63,236 bases of DNA from Bacteroidales bacterium 6E (GTDB taxonomy: Bacteria; Bacteroidota; Bacteroidia; Bacteroidales; Prolixibacteraceae). Shown piece after piece: positions 7,637-15,982 of this stretch (its first letter is position 1; each line of letters begins with the position of its first letter). A model generated the notes under the pieces. It saw only the letters and a list, made by a program, of their open reading frames with translations. It made no database searches and was not told the DNA's origin. The stretch spans positions 1 through 63,236 of the forward strand of contig DF970667.1 in assembly GCA_001270045.2 (NCBI GenBank), in the 5' to 3' direction. Position numbers and translations under genes: made by a program.

Positions 7637-8047
7637 GTTATTGTCAGGTTGTTGCCAGCAATTGTGGAAAATCCTGACATTTTCATTTTGTATGATCAGT
7701 AATTGAAGAGCCAAACCAACTTTATTTCCACACCATATTTCGCCACCCACCTTTTCACTGATAGTCGAACTATATTGCCTAATTCCAAACCGGAAAAATT
7801 TGGGAGGGGCTTACATATATTCGGTTGTTTAATATTGTTTTATAACGTTTTATGGCAGGGTGTCGAACGGGATTACGAGGCAAAAACTTATCAGTTTAAA
7901 CCGAGCTGATTATTCCGGACAAACTGTACCACCTATTCCGGAGTAATATGTACCACCTTTTTTTTTTCGAGCCACAAACGCCCGAAAACCTCTGAAACCC
8001 GCATTTACTTTACCTTTTGCTGTGGGCAGTTTCTATGTCATATTTAA
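7637..8047. other. Intergenic region between attachment site and GNAT gene
   Basis: Short open frames occur on both strands (for example 7703-7909), but none has a recognisable product or a ribosome-binding context, and they overlap in opposite directions. The only structured part is the IS21-like tandem repeat at 7911-7957. A remnant of mobile DNA is the best description. Confidence 0.5.
7911..7957. mobile_element. Remnant of an IS21-family terminal region
   Basis: Two tandem repeats, TATTCCGGACAAACTGTACC plus ACC (7911-7933) and TATTCCGGAGTAATATGTAC plus CACC (7934-7957), share TATTCCGGA and TGTACCACC. Multiple end repeats containing TGTACCACC are typical of the transposase-binding ends of IS21-type elements in Bacteroidota. 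No istA or istB reading frame lies next to it, so this is a solitary scar. Confidence 0.5.
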
Positions 8048-8593
8048 TCATTTATTACTTTTTCTATCCCAATCCTTTTCAATCAATGCATAAATCAAGT
8101 CATCAACCCATTTCCCATTTATCAATATGCTCTCAACAAAATGTGTCTCTTTTCGGAATCCAATCCGCTCAACAAGACGAATAGAATTTTCATTATCGGG
8201 GTCAATTGATGTAATAATTCGGTGCTTATTTAATTCGTTGAACAAATAATCAATCACTCTTTTCAATGATTCTGTTGCAAATCCTTTCTTTTGAAAATCC
8301 TTATTTAAAGTACATCCAATTTCAGCTTGCTTATTTTCGGAATCAATGAAATGAATTCCCAAATCACCAACTATTACTTGAGTTTCTTTGTCAACGATAA
8401 CAAGTTGAAACCATGATCCAGGTACGTTAATCTGCTTTGAAACCTCACCAATAAATAATTCTACATCTTCAATCGTTTCAGGAATCCACCCCTGGTATTT
8501 ATTTGCCTCTTTATCATGGCGATATTTAAATATTTCGTGTTTATCGTCAATGGTTATTGGTCTGATAAGTAATCTGTCTGTTTCTAAAATCAT
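8048..8593 (-). CDS. GNAT N-acetyltransferase, RimJ/RimL type
   Basis: A 181-residue single-domain acetyltransferase (Acetyltransf_3). It opens with the family's usual ILETDRLLIRPITIDD, has the acetyl-CoA loop in LNKDFQKKGFATESLKRVI (about 105-123) and ends the fold with NENSIRLVERIGF (about 140-152). Relatives acetylate ribosomal protein N-termini, antibiotics or small amines; the substrate cannot be predicted. It is a single gene with A/T-rich codon use, lying between an IS21-like scar and an attC-like inverted repeat, which suggests acquisition as a stand-alone cassette. Confidence 0.85.
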   Translation of the reverse strand: MILETDRLLIRPITIDDKHEIFKYRHDKEANKYQGWIPETIEDVELFIGEVSKQINVPGSWFQLVIVDKETQVIVGDLGIHFIDSENKQAEIGCTLNKDFQKKGFATESLKRVIDYLFNELNKHRIITSIDPDNENSIRLVERIGFRKETHFVESILINGKWVDDLIYALIEKDWDRKSNK

Positions 8594-8650
8594 TAATTAT
8601 TGTTTTTCTGTCTGTTTAGTATTATCGGCATTTTTCAGTCATGCGCCAAA

Positions 8651-8785
8651 TTGCGCACAACGTTTGGCAATATGGACAGTGGGGCATGCGGGCTTCGTCA
8701 CTATCCACCGTTACAAACCTTTATGCGAGGAAGGATGCATCACATCACCACTCCCGCTGCCATTGGCTATAATGCTTGTTCCATC
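8651..8785. repeat. Imperfect inverted repeat, attC-like extragenic element
   Basis: The left side (GCACAACGTTTGGCAATATG, from 8655) and the right side (GGCTATAATGCTTGTTCC, 8765-8782, read in reverse) are partly complementary, with further pairing of GTGG/CCAC-type blocks inward, giving a foldable element of about 130 bases. Elements of this look accompany stand-alone GNAT and hypothetical genes in Bacteroidota genomes and resemble integron attC sites in architecture. It lies on the 5' side of the GNAT gene. The pairing is imperfect and the family name is a guess. Confidence 0.35.
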
Positions 8786-8891
8786 TGAATTGCAGCTGTT
8801 TTTTATTTCTTAAACTGGATGAGCCATTGTAAAATGAATAATGTTCTCATCAGGGATTCGCGCCCTGCCCTCACTGGGTTGACTGATGTGC

Positions 8892-9797
8892 TTAAAATCC
8901 AGGCAACTTCGACGGGGCCACAAGGTTCTTCTCCTTGGTTTGCATCTCAAGTTTTAGCCCCTGAATCACAAATTTCTTCACAAATGTTTGAATCTCCTCG
9001 GTATTGTAGCCTGTAAAGGGTTTGTAAGATATTACATGATCGGCTCCCTCTTCGATATAAACCCAACTGGGAACCCCCATTTCATGCAGTTGTCCCAGAA
9101 TGTATTCGGGGCCAAACACCGTAAGCTTGTTCACGTTGCGCTTCGAAAAGGGCACGGTCATGTCGGCCGAACCGTGGAAAAACATCATCGGACAAGGCTT
9201 GGTGCTCCATTTCAACTCGGTTTCTTCCGAAATAATGGCACCCGCATAGGCAATATATCCTGCAGGCATAAAATCGGCCGGGAACTTCTTCGAATAATTC
9301 CCTTGATTGCAGATGTCGTAAATGGCATGAAGCGTTGTGATAGCACCTGCACTCGACCCCGAGAACATCACCTTTTTGGTATCAACGCCCCACTCTTTGG
9401 CGTTGCCAAGCACAAAGGCTATTGCATCGGTCAAATCCTGCAAAGCAATATCAATGGCATAGCTCATGGTGTCGGGCATCGTCCCAATCACGTTCGAATA
9501 GCCATAGCGGGTTAAGGCTTTGCGGTAATCGATCGACACCACCTGAACCCCAATATCGGTCAAATACCGGAAGTCGCCACCCCTGTTTCCAAAGGCCCAA
9601 CCTCCGCCGTACATGTAAATCATGGTTGGCCGGTTTTCGGACGCGGCAACGGCAGGATCGAAAATCCGATCGACATAGAGGGTATCTTTGCCTTTGATGG
9701 CAAACAGATGGGTTTCTTTCACAACCTGGGAAAAAGCCGATGCCCCCAACATCAACCCAACAAGAAAAAAGAAGATTCTTAGTTTCATTTTATTCAT
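8892..9797 (-). CDS. Secreted alpha/beta-hydrolase (esterase/lipase-like)
   Basis: About 301 residues from the ATG at 9797; another ATG lies three codons later and an open stretch extends to 9818. The signal peptide reads MNKMKLRIFFFLVGLMLGAS and cleaves near AFSQ. The fold is a carboxylesterase of the BD-FAE/hormone-sensitive-lipase kind: oxyanion-hole segment MYGGGWAFG, nucleophile elbow GSSAGA, acid in HGSADMTVPF and the catalytic His in GADHVIS. HGGG is replaced by YGGG, so the first oxyanion residue is Tyr. It probably hydrolyses carboxyl esters in the periplasm; the substrate is unknown. The gene stands alone. Confidence 0.85.
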   Translation of the reverse strand: MNKMKLRIFFFLVGLMLGASAFSQVVKETHLFAIKGKDTLYVDRIFDPAVAASENRPTMIYMYGGGWAFGNRGGDFRYLTDIGVQVVSIDYRKALTRYGYSNVIGTMPDTMSYAIDIALQDLTDAIAFVLGNAKEWGVDTKKVMFSGSSAGAITTLHAIYDICNQGNYSKKFPADFMPAGYIAYAGAIISEETELKWSTKPCPMMFFHGSADMTVPFSKRNVNKLTVFGPEYILGQLHEMGVPSWVYIEEGADHVISYKPFTGYNTEEIQTFVKKFVIQGLKLEMQTKEKNLVAPSKLPGF

Positions 9798-10128
9798 ATT
9801 CTGGTATTCGAAGTCCAAATCGGGAAATGCCGTACCAACTTCTTAAGTCGAATAGGGCTGCTAAAATTAGATTAAAAGATTCTGGTCACAAAGCATTTAC
9901 TTCTTTAATATTTCTTTCTCTATTCTTAATGTAATCTAACCAATATCGTTTGGTATTTCGTTGGACAATAAATGGATTTTGAATTTGAACCCGAAAGATC
10001 TTTTAACCTTGTCAAAAATGCAACGAGGTTAAGAGTAATGCCAAACAAATAGTCATGCCCTGATCTTTTCAGGTTCTTATTGTAAACTGATAATTTAATG
10101 CTGGTCAAAACAAGCAATTTGATTCTTG
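9798..10128. other. Intergenic region, possible decayed gene
   Basis: No intact gene is seen in 331 bases. A minus-strand frame (9926-10117) reads IKLSVYNKNLKRSGHDYLFG and looks protein-like, perhaps the tail of a lost transposase, but it has no recognisable start or family. Confidence 0.35.
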
Positions 10129-10488
10129 TCAGAACACCTCAACCTTGGGGGCACTGTTTAGCATGGGTGCAGTGGCTGAAAGAAAATCCTTCAGATATGC
10201 TGACCCATTGTGGATATCCAGTGCCTTTTGATCCTTGTATTCTTCATAAAACACAAATTCATTTTCAGGCGTAAAGCAACTTTTGTAAAGGACGTAAGTA
10301 ATGCATCCCTCTTCTTTACGGGTTTCTTCCACCATTTTTCCGGCCAATTCCAGAAATTGATCCACTTTTTCAGGCTTGATATCAAGCCTTGCCACAACCA
10401 CTTTTTTCATTGTTTCTGATTTTTGTTCCTGGGCATAAGCTCCAACGGTCAGGCTTAATACCATCAACATTAAAAATAACTTCTTCAT
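10129..10488 (-). CDS. Exported ABM-domain protein (putative quinol monooxygenase)
   Basis: A 119-residue protein with signal peptide MKKLFLMLMVLSLTVGAYAQ followed by one antibiotic-biosynthesis monooxygenase domain: VVVARLDIKPEKVDQFLELA, then EEGCITYVLYKS, FVFYEEYKDQKALDIHNGS and YLKDF. This layout matches YgiN-like dimeric alpha/beta-barrel proteins that oxidise quinols or other aromatics without a cofactor. A leader on this family is found in Bacteroidota. It is a single gene. The C-terminal APKVEVF strand completes the dimer interface in relatives. Confidence 0.85.
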   Translation of the reverse strand: MKKLFLMLMVLSLTVGAYAQEQKSETMKKVVVARLDIKPEKVDQFLELAGKMVEETRKEEGCITYVLYKSCFTPENEFVFYEEYKDQKALDIHNGSAYLKDFLSATAPMLNSAPKVEVF

Positions 10489-10742
10489 TTTTTTTAGTTT
10501 TTATTTGATTTTAGATAGGCTAAGAATCGTTCGATATGTCATCCGAAATCTGCTAGGTCAATTTTTATGACAAAGAATGGACTTCATAGGAACATACATC
10601 ATTATTGCATTGATCTCGCTGGCAATTTCCCGGGAAAATACATAGAAAAAAAAACAACCATGTTCAAATTTGTCAACTAATCACTGCCTTGAATTTGTGA
10701 TAAAAATCAATGATAGCGTTTTAATGTCAGGCAACTGCCTTA

Positions 10743-11987
10743 CTAGAAACGCTCATTCACAACACTGTTGTAAATGGACCCAAAGGTAAACTGGAATCCA
10801 AACTCGAAACCCAATTCATATTCGGTGGCCATTTTTCTTCGCTGCAAGAGTACATCCTCGAGCGATGCGTTTCCCTTTGGCAAATAAAGTTGGTCGTGGA
10901 CCAGCTGGTACTCAACTTCGCCAAATACCGAAAGATTCCTGGTCAAGCGTATCGAGATTTGCGAATCAAGGATCAACCGGCTTTTGCTGAAATCGTGAAA
11001 ATAGTGTCGCCCTTCCAGCCTTGTTTCAACCCTTCCCCAGGGTTGTATAATCTCCAAATCAAGCTGCAAAGCTTCATAATAAAGCGTTTCCGTCAATTTA
11101 TCGTAAACCGTTTCTTCTCTGTAGTCATGATTCGAAACTCCCGCCACATAACGAAAAACAAAAACTTTCCGGTTACTGATATCCCAGGGGAAGATATTGT
11201 ATTCAATACCGGCATCGAAGCTGTATGCATTTTTTGTGTTCAGGTAGGTCGAAGAATTGTATTCCCCAAAAACACCCGCCGACCATTTCGGGCTCAGGCT
11301 TTTGATGTAATTGGCCGAAATCTCCGAGTTAGTCTGCCGATTCTCGATCTTTTCGCCATCATCGTAATAATTTTCATTATTTAGATTGTACTCGCCTTCT
11401 ATCCGGGTTTTCCACTCTTCGGTTACTTTCTGGATGCGGAGTTCGGTGCCCAGCCTGAATTCATCCTGGCTTTCTTCTTTTCGCAAATCGCTTCCCGCTT
11501 CAATGCTAAATACCCATTTATTCCAGCGATCGGCAACAATTTCTGTTGCAGTCATTTCTTCAGTGTCGGCAAGATCAATATTGATCCGGTCAAAAAAATC
11601 GGTTTTTGAATAATACTGAAGGATCCCTGCCTTTATGACTTTCAGCAACCCCTGCCTGATTTCGTCCCGGGTCTCCGATTGGTCGGCCATGTATTCATAT
11701 TCATAATCCTGTCCCTTAAAATTGTTCAACCCTATGAAATTCAGGACAAACCGCTCCCCGCCGCTTCCGGTTCGTTGGGAACTTGACAATATATGTACGT
11801 CAGCCAATTTTGGATCCCTGACAAAAGAAACAAATTTGAGCTCTTGCCGCACAAAAGTAAAGTCACAGTCCCAACAATCGAGGAAGAAATTCAGGTTGGT
11901 TTGCTTATCGGAAGCTTCCTGTCCGAACGAATGAATTTGAGTTTGAATAAAGCCTGCAATCAATAATAATATGATTGTATTTTTCAT
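10743..11987 (-). CDS. Predicted outer-membrane beta-barrel protein with periplasmic domain
   Basis: A 414-residue protein with signal peptide MKNTIILLLIAGFIQTQIHS. Residues 35-150 form a soluble domain with a CWDC motif and a SSQRTGSGG loop. From about residue 165 onward amphipathic strands of 9-12 residues alternate with charged turns (WVFSIEAGSDLRKEE, KTRIEGEYNLNNEN, WSAGVFGEYNSSTY) and the chain ends in NERF, a terminal Phe typical of BAM substrates. This makes an outer-membrane barrel with some 14-16 strands likely. No function is recognised. It stands alone and is transcribed away from the M28 gene region. Confidence 0.6.
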   Translation of the reverse strand: MKNTIILLLIAGFIQTQIHSFGQEASDKQTNLNFFLDCWDCDFTFVRQELKFVSFVRDPKLADVHILSSSQRTGSGGERFVLNFIGLNNFKGQDYEYEYMADQSETRDEIRQGLLKVIKAGILQYYSKTDFFDRINIDLADTEEMTATEIVADRWNKWVFSIEAGSDLRKEESQDEFRLGTELRIQKVTEEWKTRIEGEYNLNNENYYDDGEKIENRQTNSEISANYIKSLSPKWSAGVFGEYNSSTYLNTKNAYSFDAGIEYNIFPWDISNRKVFVFRYVAGVSNHDYREETVYDKLTETLYYEALQLDLEIIQPWGRVETRLEGRHYFHDFSKSRLILDSQISIRLTRNLSVFGEVEYQLVHDQLYLPKGNASLEDVLLQRRKMATEYELGFEFGFQFTFGSIYNSVVNERF

Positions 11988-12106
11988 GGTTTTCCGGTTG
12001 ATTGGTTTAGTTTCTCCCTCCCAAATTCAGGATTGTACAAAAATAGGGAATCCGGCCTAAATGCCATGCTTTGCATGTAGATTTCATGTCCTGGGGAAAG
12101 TCCTTT

Positions 12107-12177
12107 AAAACTTTATGCATCGACATTCCCGATCGCAGTGTCGGAAGCGAGGGAAGCGCCGGGCCACCGAATACTTT
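12107..12177 (+). repeat. Duplicated 5' fragment of the M28 peptidase gene
   Basis: These 71 bases repeat 12947-13018 at roughly 90 percent identity, including AAAACTTTATGCATCGACAT and CGGGCCACCGAATA, with a one-base indel. In the peptidase this encodes KTLCIDIPDRSVGSKG. The copy lies 840 bp upstream of the original, with an unrelated gene (12209-12802) between them. Sequence outside the block is not shared. Confidence 0.85.
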
Positions 12178-12179
12178 AG

Positions 12180-12187
12180 TATATTTG
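12180..12187 (+). promoter_or_regulatory. Promoter -7 box TATATTTG
   Basis: The octamer fits the Bacteroidota TAnnTTTG -7 element and lies 21 bp before the ATG at 12209. No clear -33 TTTG box is seen. It starts immediately after the duplicated peptidase fragment. Confidence 0.4.
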
Positions 12188-12208
12188 ATTTGGCACAAAC
12201 AAAAAGTT

Positions 12209-12802
12209 ATGGAAGAACGAAGTTCATTTGATATATTGATTGATTATCCTGTTAAACATGGATTGGAATTCGATACACATCGGGATTACAGGAGATTTTT
12301 TTTAAACCCACATGATAGAATCCTCAATACAAAATTTGTCATATTCAAAACTGGTTCATTGTTTTTTTATGCTTACGATTCATACGCAGTAAAAGCGTAT
12401 ATGACCAAAACTTATACCGGATTATACAGTTCCGTCACACTTCCTGCTGACATTGAATTAAAAGTATATAAGAAAGATTTTGCTGATACATTTCTCAGGG
12501 CAAATAAAAGAAAGACAGGATTTAAGCATATTGATGAATATTTAACGGTTACGTCCAGATCCAAGGATTTTTCCTTTTCATTATCCAAAAGTGCAGTAAG
12601 CCTGTTTTTGGAAATGGCCAGATTATTTAGTCCCTTTCAAATGATTGTACAAAATGATTATCTTCCAAACATTGGTGAGTTGAAAAACAATAAGGTAATT
12701 GGGTTGGAAACTCAACAGTGGCTTTTCGAAGAAGAAGATATTGATAAGTTTCTGAAATTAGGAGAAGAATTGATACTTGATGTAAAAAACATCAACGCCT
12801 GA
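12209..12802 (+). CDS. Hypothetical protein, unrecognised family
   Basis: A 198-residue protein starting MEERSSFDILIDYPVKHGLE, with no signal peptide or membrane segment. The middle is rich in Phe, Lys and Tyr (VIFKTGSLFFYAYDSYAVK, YKKDFADTFLRANKRK), and the end is acidic and helical (EEEDIDKFLKLGEELILDVK). An in-frame extension back to a TTG at 12071 would include the duplicated peptidase fragment, but the promoter-like box at 12180 and the ATG make 12209 more likely. Codon use is much more A/T-rich than in the M28 gene that follows, suggesting recent arrival. Function unknown. Confidence 0.6.
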   Translation: MEERSSFDILIDYPVKHGLEFDTHRDYRRFFLNPHDRILNTKFVIFKTGSLFFYAYDSYAVKAYMTKTYTGLYSSVTLPADIELKVYKKDFADTFLRANKRKTGFKHIDEYLTVTSRSKDFSFSLSKSAVSLFLEMARLFSPFQMIVQNDYLPNIGELKNNKVIGLETQQWLFEEEDIDKFLKLGEELILDVKNINA

Positions 12803-12904
12803 CAATACCTATTTCATCATAACAAGGATTAACCATACATAAAACAGTATTCCGGTCGTTTTAGATGCAACCTTAAAAAACGAACAACATTTAATGAAAT
12901 CCAT

Positions 12905-14122
12905 ATGAATAAAAAGCAACTCCTGTCAACAGCCCAAAAGCACCTAAAAACTTTATGCATCGACATTCCCGATCGCAGTGTGGGAAGCAAGGGAAACCGA
13001 CGGGCCACCGAATATTTTAAAAATGAACTGACCAGGCACTCGTGGGACATGGAAGAAACCCTGCTGCAGGTGATGGACTGGAAAACCGACGGCGCCACTC
13101 TTCAATGCGGGGAAAACCGATACGAGGTGTTTTCAAGTCTTTATTCCATGGGTTGTTCCGTACATGGAGAATTGGTGCCGGTATCGACCATTCATGAATT
13201 AGAAACTAAAGACCTGGCGGGAAAAATAGTGTTGCTTCATGGCGACATCGCCAGGGAGCAGATCATGCCCAAAAACTTCGTCTTTTACAATCCCGACGAG
13301 CACCAACAAATTGTCGCCTTGCTCGAAAAAAGCGGGGTAAAGGCTATCATCTGTGCAACAGGCCACAACCCTGCCCTCGCCGGGGGTGTTTACCCATTCC
13401 CCATGTTCGAGGATGGCGATTTCGACATCCCCTCGGCTTACATGAAAGATACGGAGGGCGAAAAGCTGCTGGCCGGGCGTGAAAGAACGGTCACGCTGGT
13501 CTCCAAAGCTATACGGATCCCCGAGACGGCCTATCATGTCATTGGCCGAAAGGATGGCCCTTCGCAAAAAAAGATTGTGATTACCGCCCATATCGACGCC
13601 AAAATAGGTACCTCAGGTGCCATCGACAATGCCACGGGAGTGACCGTTTTGCTGCTTCTTGCCGAATTGCTGAAGGATTACAACCATCAATACTCCATTG
13701 AACTGGTTCCGTTCAATGGCGAGGACTATTATGCCGTGCCGGGACAAATGAAATACATCGAACAAAACGAGGGCCGGTTTTCGGATATAATCCTGAACAT
13801 CAACATCGACGGGGCCGGTTACAAGACAGGCGCTTCAGCCCTTTCATTGTTCGGTTTGCCAGATAACATTAATGACGTCGTTCAGGAGACCATCCAAAAC
13901 AATCCGGTTATAAAGGAAGGACTTCCTTGGTACCAGGGCGACCACAGCATCTTTGTGCAATACGGATGCCCGGCCATTGCGGTTAGTTCGGCCTGGTTCA
14001 TCGAAAACATGGAAACCCAGGATATCACCCATACCCCGAAAGACAACCTCGACATCGTCAATCCCGAGAGGCTGGTTGAGATTGCCCTTGCCATTGGCAA
14101 GATTATTGACAACCTCGACTAA
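12905..14122 (+). CDS. M28 family zinc aminopeptidase, cytoplasmic
   Basis: A 405-residue protein of the M28 metallopeptidase family without a signal peptide. The two-zinc site is complete: His229 and Asp231 in TAHIDAK, bridging Asp241 in GAIDNATG, the Glu273-Asp274 pair (catalytic Glu, metal ligand) in FNGEDYY, Asp302 in NINIDGAG, and the last ligand His376 in DITHTPKDN. Residues 70-190 form the PA-like insertion. It probably removes N-terminal residues from peptides. The DUF4349 lipoprotein gene follows by 36 bp. Its codons 15-38 are the source or copy of the repeat at 12107-12177. Confidence 0.9.
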   Translation: MNKKQLLSTAQKHLKTLCIDIPDRSVGSKGNRRATEYFKNELTRHSWDMEETLLQVMDWKTDGATLQCGENRYEVFSSLYSMGCSVHGELVPVSTIHELETKDLAGKIVLLHGDIAREQIMPKNFVFYNPDEHQQIVALLEKSGVKAIICATGHNPALAGGVYPFPMFEDGDFDIPSAYMKDTEGEKLLAGRERTVTLVSKAIRIPETAYHVIGRKDGPSQKKIVITAHIDAKIGTSGAIDNATGVTVLLLLAELLKDYNHQYSIELVPFNGEDYYAVPGQMKYIEQNEGRFSDIILNINIDGAGYKTGASALSLFGLPDNINDVVQETIQNNPVIKEGLPWYQGDHSIFVQYGCPAIAVSSAWFIENMETQDITHTPKDNLDIVNPERLVEIALAIGKIIDNLD

Positions 14123-14158
14123 CAAGAAACCAGAAAATAATCAATCAATCATCACCAT

Positions 14159-15001
14159 ATGAAAAAGCTCCTTGCAATATCCATCCTGTCCATCCTGATC
14201 GCCTCTTGCCATCAGAGTCCATCCGATGACGTTTCCTTTGAAGTTGCCGATACGGAGGCAGAAATGATGCCCATTACCCGACAAGCCATGGATGCACCTC
14301 CTCCTCCAAACAACCCGTCAATGACTCAGGAGGTAATCAAGAAAAAGATTATTAGGGATGGACGGCTGGGACTTCGGGTTACCGAATTGGAGAAAACCAA
14401 GACACGGATCGACACGCTGGTAACAGCCAACGGGGGATATTATGCCAATGAGAGCTTTCAAAATTCCGACTGGGAATCGTCCTTCAACCTCAAAATCAGG
14501 ATTCCAAGCGTGAATTTCGAGAAGTTTATTTCCGGAATCGAGGCCGGCGAGGGCGAAGTCCTGTACAAGGTGATCGATGCCCGCGATGTCACCGCCCAGT
14601 TTATTGATCTGGAAACCAGGCTCGAAAACAAGCGGAGCTACCTGGTACGCTATAACGATCTGTTAAAAAAGGCCAACAGTGTCAACGACATACTCGAAAT
14701 CGAGGAAAAAATACGGGGACTCGAAGAGGAAATTGAGAGCACAACAGGCCAGCTGAAGTATCTGAGCGACCAGGTTGATTACAGCACCCTCGACCTGACC
14801 CTGACGAAACAGAAGGATTTCAAATACAATCCCGAAAACCGGGCTAAATTCAGCGAAAGAATCAAGCAGTCCCTCTCCAAAGGCTGGTTCGGGTTTGTCG
14901 ATTTCGTGCTCTTTATGGTCAAGATCTGGCCATTCTGGATCATGATTGCATTAATGGTTTATTTCTGGAGGAGATACAGAAAAGCAAGAAAGAATAATTA
15001 G
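14159..15001 (+). CDS. DUF4349 lipoprotein
   Basis: A 280-residue lipoprotein with lipobox LIASC (Cys17). After a Pro-rich linker (DAPPPPNNPS) it has the DUF4349 domain (about 60-225): IIRDGRLGLRV, ANGGYYANESF, LKIRIPSVNFEKFI, VTAQFIDLETRLENKR, a coiled-coil hairpin IEEKIRGLEEEIES and the closing strand VDYSTLDLTL. A C-terminal membrane helix (VLFMVKIWPFWIMIALMVYF) and a basic tail (RRYRKARKN) follow. In many relatives this domain is a membrane-anchored extracytoplasmic protein of unknown role. A lipid anchor together with a C-terminal helix is a double tether. It probably shares a transcript with the M28 gene. Confidence 0.85.
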   Translation: MKKLLAISILSILIASCHQSPSDDVSFEVADTEAEMMPITRQAMDAPPPPNNPSMTQEVIKKKIIRDGRLGLRVTELEKTKTRIDTLVTANGGYYANESFQNSDWESSFNLKIRIPSVNFEKFISGIEAGEGEVLYKVIDARDVTAQFIDLETRLENKRSYLVRYNDLLKKANSVNDILEIEEKIRGLEEEIESTTGQLKYLSDQVDYSTLDLTLTKQKDFKYNPENRAKFSERIKQSLSKGWFGFVDFVLFMVKIWPFWIMIALMVYFWRRYRKARKNN

Positions 15002-15040
15002 GCTGGATTTTGACTGTTTACAGATGATTTTGCAGAATCT

Positions 15041-15076
15041 GGAAAGATATTGACTATCTTAGTTCAATATCTTTCC
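15041..15076. promoter_or_regulatory. Perfect 13-bp inverted repeat before the pirin gene
   Basis: GGAAAGATATTGA (15041-15053) and its exact reverse complement TCAATATCTTTCC (15064-15076) are separated by ten bases. The site begins 40 bp after the DUF4349 stop and ends ten bases before the pirin ATG. No T tract follows, so it is not a typical terminator. An operator, or an mRNA hairpin covering the ribosome-binding region, are the two options. The spacer contains TATCTTAG, one base from the TAnnTTTG box. Confidence 0.7.
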
Positions 15077-15086
15077 AAAGTTTACG

Positions 15087-15971
15087 ATGAACAACATTGA
15101 ACTGATCATTGAAGAAAGGGCTGCCAGCATTGGCAGTTTCATGGTGGGCCGACTGCTGCCGTTTCGGAAAAAGCGATCAGTGGGCCCCTTTGTGTTTATG
15201 GACCATATGGGACCGGCAGAATTGTCGGAGGAGGAAAACCTTGACGTGCTGCCCCACCCGCACATCGGACTTTCAACCGTTACCTACCTGATTGAGGGAG
15301 CTATCCTTCATAGGGACAGTCTCGGATCGGTGAGGGAAATCAATCCCGGCGCCGTCAACTGGATGACTGCCGGAAAGGGGATCGTTCATTCCGAAAGAAC
15401 ACCTGACTATCTGAGAAACCAGTCCAAGAAACTTCACGGCCTCCAGATCTGGGTTGGCTTACCCAAAAACCTCGAGGAAACGGAACCCACTTTTCATCAC
15501 ATACCTTCCAATATGCTTCCCGTTTGGGAATATGAAAAGGTAAAATTCAAACTGATTGTCGGCGAAGCGTTAGGGAAAAAATCACCGGTACCGGTACATA
15601 GTCCCATGTATTTTCTGGAACTAAAGGCCTCACAACCACAAAAGCTGGATTTTGGACATGACTTGTTCGGCGAATCGGCCATCTATATTCTCGACGGTGA
15701 AATTGCCATCGGTCAATCCACCTTTGGCCCCCAACAGCTGGTAGTCTTAAAGGAGGACAGTTCGGTCGTGCTGCAGATGTCGGCCAACACCACGATCTTT
15801 ATTATTGGGGGTGAACCTTTCCCCGAACCCCGATCCATTCTCTGGAATTTTGTCAGCTCCGACAAACAAAGCCTCGAACGGGCCAGGGAGAACTGGAAAA
15901 ACCAGAATGTGGATGCCTTTCCCAAAGTACCGGGCGACGACATGGATTTTGTACCGATGCCTGAATATTAA
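15087..15971 (+). CDS. Pirin family protein (bicupin, possible quercetinase)
   Basis: A 294-residue protein with the full pirin layout. The N-terminal cupin carries the metal site: HPHIGLSTVTYL supplies two His and GKGIVHSERTP supplies the third His and the Glu. The leading segment RRLLPFRKKRSVGPFVFMDH is represented by GRLLPFRKKRSVGPFVFMDH, and the C-terminal cupin (about 165-275) includes AIYILDGEIAI. Bacterial pirins bind iron; some act as quercetin 2,3-dioxygenases and others bind enzymes such as pyruvate dehydrogenase. It is followed at 11 bp by a Crp/Fnr-like regulator, which hints at redox or electrophile stress. The inverted repeat just upstream probably controls it. Confidence 0.9.
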   Translation: MNNIELIIEERAASIGSFMVGRLLPFRKKRSVGPFVFMDHMGPAELSEEENLDVLPHPHIGLSTVTYLIEGAILHRDSLGSVREINPGAVNWMTAGKGIVHSERTPDYLRNQSKKLHGLQIWVGLPKNLEETEPTFHHIPSNMLPVWEYEKVKFKLIVGEALGKKSPVPVHSPMYFLELKASQPQKLDFGHDLFGESAIYILDGEIAIGQSTFGPQQLVVLKEDSSVVLQMSANTTIFIIGGEPFPEPRSILWNFVSSDKQSLERARENWKNQNVDAFPKVPGDDMDFVPMPEY

Positions 15972-15982
15972 CCCCATTCGTG

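Noticed and set aside
7494-7909. Several 60-70-codon open frames around the tRNA fragment
   Set aside because: They cross the tRNA fragment and terminator, overlap in opposite directions and encode nothing recognisable.
12071-12208. N-terminal extension of the orphan gene from a TTG through the duplicated peptidase fragment
   Set aside because: The fragment is a copy of peptidase sequence and a -7 box lies after it; the ATG at 12209 explains the gene without a fusion.
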